A model generated the notes under the pieces. It saw only the letters and a program-made list of their open reading frames with translations. It had not been told where the DNA came from and did not search any database. DNA of 25,880 nt from Dietzia timorensis (GTDB lineage: Bacteria > Actinomycetota > Actinomycetes > Mycobacteriales > Mycobacteriaceae): NCBI RefSeq assembly GCF_020742175.1, contig NZ_DYXM01000134.1, forward strand, positions 1 to 25,880, written 5' to 3'. This document shows positions 24,665 through 25,880 of this stretch, in pieces; position 1 is the first letter of the stretch, and every line of letters starts with the position of its first letter. The position numbers were made by a program, and so were the translations under genes.

Positions 24665-25804
24665 ATGACTGAACCCAAGAACTACCTCGCCGTTATAAAG
24701 GTCGTCGGTGTCGGCGGCGGCGGCGTCAATGCCGTCAACCGGATGATCGAAGACGGTCTCAAGGGCGTCGAGTTCATTGCCATCAACACCGATGCGCAGG
24801 CTCTCCTGCTCTCGGATGCCGACGTCAAGCTCGACGTCGGCCGCGATCTGACGCGCGGCCTCGGCGCCGGCGCGGATCCGGAGATCGGCCGTAAGGCCGC
24901 CGAGGACCACAAAGACGAGATCGACGACGTCCTCCAGGGCGCGGACATGGTGTTCGTCACCGCCGGAGAGGGCGGCGGCACCGGCACCGGCGCGGCCCCC
25001 GTGGTCGCCTCGATCGCGCGCAAGCAGGGCGCTCTCACCGTCGGTGTCGTCACCCGTCCGTTCTCCTTCGAGGGCAAGCGCCGCAGCAAGCAGGCCGAAG
25101 AGGGCATCGAGGCGCTTCGCGGTGCCTGTGACACCCTGATAGTGATTCCGAACGACCGGCTCCTGCAGCTGTCCGATCCGTCGGTGTCGATGATCGACGC
25201 GTTCAAGAACGCCGACGAGGTGCTCCTCAACGGTGTTCAGGGCATCACGAACCTCATAACCGAGGCCGGCACCATCAATACCGACTTCGCCGACATCAAG
25301 GGCGTCATGTCGAACGCCGGCAGCGCGCTCATGGGTATCGGTTCGGCGACGGGCGACCAGCGCGCCCGCAACGCCGCGCTCGATGCGATCAACTCACCCT
25401 TGCTCGAGACGACGATGGAAGGCGCCAAGGGCGTCCTCATTACCGTCGCCGGCGGCTCGGACCTGTCCCTCATGGAGACCAACGAGGCGGCGCAGCTCGT
25501 TCAGGAGCAGGCGCACGAAGACGCGAACATCATCTTCGGCGCCGTCATCGACGATGCCCTCGGCGACGAGGTCCGTGTCACCGTCATCGCCGCGGGCTTC
25601 GAGGGTGGCGCTCGCAAGCACGTCACCGATCCCGCCGGCCGCCACCGCGCGGAGGGCGAGGATCGCCAGAGTGCGGGCCCTGCGCTCGGCGAGAGCCGTC
25701 GCCCCGAGCCGGAGCCGCGGCCGGAGTACCGTCCCGAGCCGCGCCCGTCGCGGAGCGGAACCGATGATGACGACATCGACCTCCCTCCGTTCATGATGAA
25801 CTGA
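24665..25804 (+). CDS. ftsZ: Cell division GTPase FtsZ
   Basis: The 379-residue tubulin homologue assembles the Z-ring. It has GVGGGGVNAVNRMI at about 15-28, the tubulin signature GGGTGTGAA at 103-111, NDRLL, and the T7 synergy loop NTDFADIK at 205-212 with the catalytic aspartates 207 and 210. A short linker (about 315-366), rich in Arg/Glu/Pro, leads to a C-terminal peptide DDDDIDLPPFMMN at 367-379. The four consecutive aspartates match the residues reported to bind the FtsW tail and SepF in mycobacteria. The ATG at 24665 follows an AG-rich ribosome binding site at 24643-24653. Confidence 0.98.
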   Translation: MTEPKNYLAVIKVVGVGGGGVNAVNRMIEDGLKGVEFIAINTDAQALLLSDADVKLDVGRDLTRGLGAGADPEIGRKAAEDHKDEIDDVLQGADMVFVTAGEGGGTGTGAAPVVASIARKQGALTVGVVTRPFSFEGKRRSKQAEEGIEALRGACDTLIVIPNDRLLQLSDPSVSMIDAFKNADEVLLNGVQGITNLITEAGTINTDFADIKGVMSNAGSALMGIGSATGDQRARNAALDAINSPLLETTMEGAKGVLITVAGGSDLSLMETNEAAQLVQEQAHEDANIIFGAVIDDALGDEVRVTVIAAGFEGGARKHVTDPAGRHRAEGEDRQSAGPALGESRRPEPEPRPEYRPEPRPSRSGTDDDDIDLPPFMMN

Positions 25805-25812
25805 TCCGCACC

Positions 25813-25846
25813 CGGCCTCGGTAGCTGAGCGCAGCGACCGAGGCCG
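25813..25846. terminator. Long GC-rich hairpin after ftsZ
   Basis: CGGCCTCGGT at 25813-25822 pairs perfectly with ACCGAGGCCG at 25837-25846. The stem continues after one A/G mismatch with GCTG/CAGC, closing on an AGCG loop. It starts 8 bp after the ftsZ stop. There is no T-tract, so it is either a U-less actinobacterial terminator or an mRNA-stabilising or dispersed repeat element; the GTAGCTGAGCGCAGCGA core resembles intergenic repeats I recall from related genomes. Confidence 0.65.
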
Positions 25847-25880
25847 CGCCGCGAAGACGCGGTGGACTTGTGCTGTGCCG

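Noticed and set aside
1..25880. Search for tRNA genes, CRISPR arrays, insertion sequences and phage or toxin-antitoxin genes
   Set aside because: No cloverleaf, regularly spaced repeat array, transposase or integrase motif was found; the content is conserved core chromosome.

Overview
The window is high-GC actinobacterial chromosome carrying the division and cell wall (dcw) cluster of a mycolic-acid bacterium (order Mycobacteriales/Corynebacteriales). The gene order closely matches what is known from Mycobacterium tuberculosis: mptA-idsA2 / metF / lppM-GNAT / DUF3040 / mraZ-rsmH-ftsL-pbpB / murE-murF-mraY-murD-ftsW-murG-murC-ftsQ / ftsZ. The MptA-type GT-C mannosyltransferase, the LppM lipoprotein, the meso-DAP type MurE and the Asp-rich FtsZ tail all fit this order. 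The genus cannot be fixed from the sequence alone.

Left flank (1-8295). On the minus strand, a short-chain polyprenyl diphosphate synthase (idsA2) is followed by a left-truncated mannosyltransferase (mptA). A 5,10-methylenetetrahydrofolate reductase (metF) diverges from idsA2, and a 17-bp perfect palindrome lies between them. A probable bidirectional terminator separates metF from a minus-strand group of three genes: a GNAT acetyltransferase, a PYROXD2-like FAD oxidoreductase (4-bp overlap with the GNAT gene) and lppM. A divergent small HEPN-like protein and a DUF3040 membrane protein follow, closed by a strong intrinsic terminator.

Regulatory hub (8296-8662). The mraZ leader holds five TGGGG boxes on one 10-bp grid. 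About 150 bp further upstream lies a second cluster of the same motif in the opposite orientation. This is the most striking non-coding signal in the window and is best read as an extended MraZ autoregulatory site.

Core dcw cluster (8663-25804). mraZ and rsmH open the series; ftsL and pbpB (FtsI/PBP3) follow. MurE and MurF add meso-DAP and D-Ala-D-Ala, and MraY and MurG build lipids I and II. MurC and MurD carry out the early stem-peptide additions. FtsW polymerises glycan and pairs with PbpB. FtsQ and FtsL are septal scaffold proteins, and FtsZ forms the ring. Many junctions overlap by 1-4 bp (rsmH/ftsL, murE/murF, murF/mraY, murD/ftsW, ftsW/murG, murC/ftsQ), which indicates translational coupling. 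Larger gaps before pbpB, murE, murD and ftsZ could hold internal promoters. A long GC-rich hairpin follows ftsZ.

No tRNA, rRNA, CRISPR array, insertion sequence or phage gene was seen. This is conserved core chromosome rather than an accessory island, and I do not see a wholly new multi-gene system. The points worth following are regulatory (MraZ boxes, the idsA2/metF palindrome, the mraZ-rsmH leader) and accessory protein features (long FtsW and FtsL tails, a HEPN-like protein without catalytic residues, the oxidoreductase within the lppM block).
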